Assembly (NCBI RefSeq): GCF_003436275.1
Contig: NZ_QSOP01000013.1
Coordinates: 1 to 64,000, forward strand
Direction: 5' to 3'
From: Collinsella sp. TM09-10AT
Lineage (GTDB): Bacteria; Actinomycetota; Coriobacteriia; Coriobacteriales; Coriobacteriaceae
Length of the DNA stretch: 64,000 nucleotides
Part shown: in pieces, positions 62,592-64,000 of the stretch
How the letters are laid out: the number at the start of each line of letters is the position of its first letter
Position numbering within the stretch: the stretch's first letter is position 1
Program-made: the position numbers and the translations under genes
Notes under the pieces: model-generated
Told to the model about the DNA's origin: nothing
Databases searched by the model: none
Seen by the model: only the letters and a program-made list of their open reading frames with translations

Positions 62592-62809
62592 TCTCAATCT
62601 GTAACATCTAGGGCCCGAATTCCCGTCTAACTGTTACAGATCTATACAAGACGTCTTAGTCCCTGACCTTTGTCTCAATCTGTAACAGATAGAGACCTTC
62701 TGGCCGTCTACCTGTTACAGATCGAGACATTCGAATCCCCCTGAAGAGAAAATCTCAATCTGTAACAGTTACTCGGCAAAAATGGCTGCAGATGTTACAG
62801 ATCGAGACA
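62592..62809. repeat. Three 80-base-period inverted-repeat units
   Basis: Each unit pairs TCTCAATCTGTAACA with TGTTACAGATCGAGA (or near forms) around a loop of about 25 bases. Left arms start at 62592, 62673 and 62753. Right arms end near 62647, 62729 and 62809. The first unit's right arm is the most degraded; the second and third are almost perfect, with the second extending to 17 or 18 pairs. The loops of units 1 and 2 share CCGTCTA before the right arm. Not CRISPR: repeats are inverted, short and not separated by uniform spacers. Confidence 0.85.
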
Positions 62810-62839
62810 AAACAGCAAGGCATGCCGCTGCATCGGCCA

Positions 62840-62876
62840 GAACCACCACAAAGGTGCCTGTCCCTTTTTGGTAGGT
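62840..62876. repeat. CCTGTCCC-loop repeat, variant with ACCACCACAAAGG arm
   Basis: ACCACCACAAAGGTGCCTGT then CCCTTTTTGGTAGGT resembles the copy next to lgt (37300-37343), with a degraded right arm. No stop codon is overlapped here. Confidence 0.6.
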
Positions 62877-62918
62877 AGAATAACCCATAAGGTAAGTATG
62901 TTTCTGAGTTATTTCGTG

Positions 62919-62948
62919 TTGGCCCATTTGAGTGGGATAGGGTATAAC
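62919..62948 (+). promoter_or_regulatory. Putative promoter of the lipoprotein gene
   Basis: TTGGCC (62919-62924) and TATAAC (62943-62948) with an 18-base spacer, 44 bases before the start. Confidence 0.5.
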
Positions 62949-62991
62949 TCTACTCAACCGCTAGGGATTTTATTGAGAAAGGTGTTCTACC

Positions 62992-63984
62992 ATGAGCAAG
63001 AACCTCTCCCAGCAGGTCGTTCTCGACCGCCGCGGCTTCGTCGCCGCCACCTTCGCAACCGTCGCCGGCCTTGGTCTTGCCGGCTGCTCCGACACCAGCA
63101 CCGAGGCCGACAAGGGTTCCGCCGGTTCCTCCAAGAGCTCCGAGGATACCGAGGTTTCCGCCACGCTCGACGCCAAGGCATTCGACAAGCTCGTCAACGA
63201 CGGCCCCAAGGCCGATGACGACGCCATCGCCGCCAGCACCTGGGCTACGGCCGTCAAGGATGCCGGCGTCTTTACGATTGGTGGCGTCCAGACCTCCACG
63301 CTCTTCTCCCTCCTCAACGAGAAGGACGGTCAGACCCGCGGCTTCGACGCCGGTATCGCACAGCTCCTGTCCAACTACATTCTGGGCGAGAACAAGGTCG
63401 AGATCACCCAGGTGACCTCGGACACGCGCGAGTCCGTCCTGCAGAACGGCCAGGTCGACGCTGTCTTTGCCACCTACACCATCACTGACGAGCGCAAGAA
63501 GCTCGTCTCCTTTGCCGGTCCCTACTACTACACCCAGCAGGCTATCCTGGTGCTCGCCGACAACGACGACATCAAGAGCGTCGACGACCTGGCCGACAAG
63601 AACGTCGCCGTCCAGTCCGGCTCCAACGGCCCCGCCATCTTGGAGGAGTTCGCTCCCAAGGCCAGCCAGCAGGAGTTCAAGACCGACGAGGAGGCCCGCC
63701 AGGCACTCCAGCAGGGCCGCGTTGACGCCTACGTCATCGATAACAACATGCAGCAGAGCGCCCTGGTCCGCGAACCCGGTAAGTACAAGATCGCCGGCAA
63801 GTCCTTCGGCAGCAAAGAGCCCTACGGCATCGGCCTGCCGCTCGATTCCGACGGCGTCGCCTTTGTCAACGACTTCCTTAAGAAGATCGAGGACGACGGC
63901 ACCTGGACCGAGCTGTGGCAGATCTGCATCGGCGACCGTACGGGCGACACCAATGTTCCCGAGCTGCCCGAGATCGGCGCCTAG
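62992..63984 (+). CDS. Tat-type substrate-binding lipoprotein of an amino acid ABC importer
   Basis: Periplasm-side binding protein (330 residues), probably for glutamate, glutamine or a similar polar amino acid. The signal sequence has a twin-arginine motif (DRRGFVAATFATVAGLGLAGC), where LAGC is a lipobox, so export by Tat and lipidation by Lgt are expected. The mature part is of the SBP_bac_3 fold (GFDAGIAQLLSNYIL, FAGPYYYTQQAILVLADND, GRVDAYVIDNN, YGIGLPLDSDG). AAAGGTG precedes the ATG. No permease or ATPase genes are within the window, but they may follow beyond 64000. Confidence 0.9.
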   Translation: MSKNLSQQVVLDRRGFVAATFATVAGLGLAGCSDTSTEADKGSAGSSKSSEDTEVSATLDAKAFDKLVNDGPKADDDAIAASTWATAVKDAGVFTIGGVQTSTLFSLLNEKDGQTRGFDAGIAQLLSNYILGENKVEITQVTSDTRESVLQNGQVDAVFATYTITDERKKLVSFAGPYYYTQQAILVLADNDDIKSVDDLADKNVAVQSGSNGPAILEEFAPKASQQEFKTDEEARQALQQGRVDAYVIDNNMQQSALVREPGKYKIAGKSFGSKEPYGIGLPLDSDGVAFVNDFLKKIEDDGTWTELWQICIGDRTGDTNVPELPEIGA

Positions 63985-64000
63985 GCAGCGAACCTAGTAA

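Noticed and set aside
62592..62809. CRISPR array
   Set aside because: Repeats are inverted, about 15 bases, with only three units; no cas genes nearby.

Overview
The window reads as the chromosome of a Coriobacteriia actinomycete, most likely Collinsella or a close relative. The call is inference from protein content (Trbp111-tailed LysRS, Veg, AmaP/Asp23, a giant BadF-type activase, an LPXTG-like surface protein) and from GC-rich coding sequence with AT-richer intergenic hairpins; no 16S gene is present. Most genes lie on the minus strand. The clear plus-strand genes are tRNA-Val, an M20 peptidase, an OPT transporter, a DUF389 protein, a DXS-like enzyme and a substrate-binding lipoprotein.

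0-12 kb (minus): lysS, greA, tatA and tRNA-Pro, each separated by an intrinsic terminator; then ispE-veg, and a murE / HAD / murI / rph / rdgB / dtd run (cell wall, RNA and nucleotide housekeeping), then asnB. 12.4-13.3 kb: tRNA-Val followed by tandem units that repeat its 3' end. 13.3-18.3 kb: the arginine operon argC-argJ-argB-argD behind an ArgR-like operator. 18.4-22.9 kb: an FMN riboswitch heads ribU, a fused EcfA1-EcfA2, ecfT and two FMN-binding PPOX proteins, a coherent riboflavin uptake and flavin unit. 23.3-25.5 kb: groES-groEL, bracketed by two very long perfect palindromes.

26-45 kb: amidohydrolase and M20 peptidase (divergent), a zinc-ribbon membrane protein, YitT, an AmaP-DUF2273-Asp23 envelope-stress set, yebC, a DUF6020 membrane protein, lgt, a NifU-like scaffold, dCMP deaminase, coaX, an OPT transporter, and a 1151-residue wall-anchored protein with a CAP domain between Ala-rich coiled coils and a G9 tract just after its signal peptide. 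46-60 kb: DUF389, a 1593-residue 2-hydroxyacyl-CoA dehydratase activase-type protein with its TetR regulator, a Cof-type HAD phosphatase, an MFS exporter with a TetR regulator and palindromic operators, amtB-glnK, a CmpB-like membrane protein and an HD protein. 60.7-64 kb: DXS-like enzyme, an array of 80-bp inverted-repeat units, and a Tat/lipobox solute-binding protein.

The most unusual layer is intergenic: (i) a dispersed hairpin family with a constant CCTGTCCC loop, covarying stems and an end that often supplies the TAA stop of the neighbouring gene; (ii) tandem tRNA-3'-end units; (iii) an 80-bp-period inverted repeat array; (iv) giant nested palindromes beside groESL; (v) several long-armed inverted repeats. 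No integrase, transposase, CRISPR array or rRNA gene was seen.
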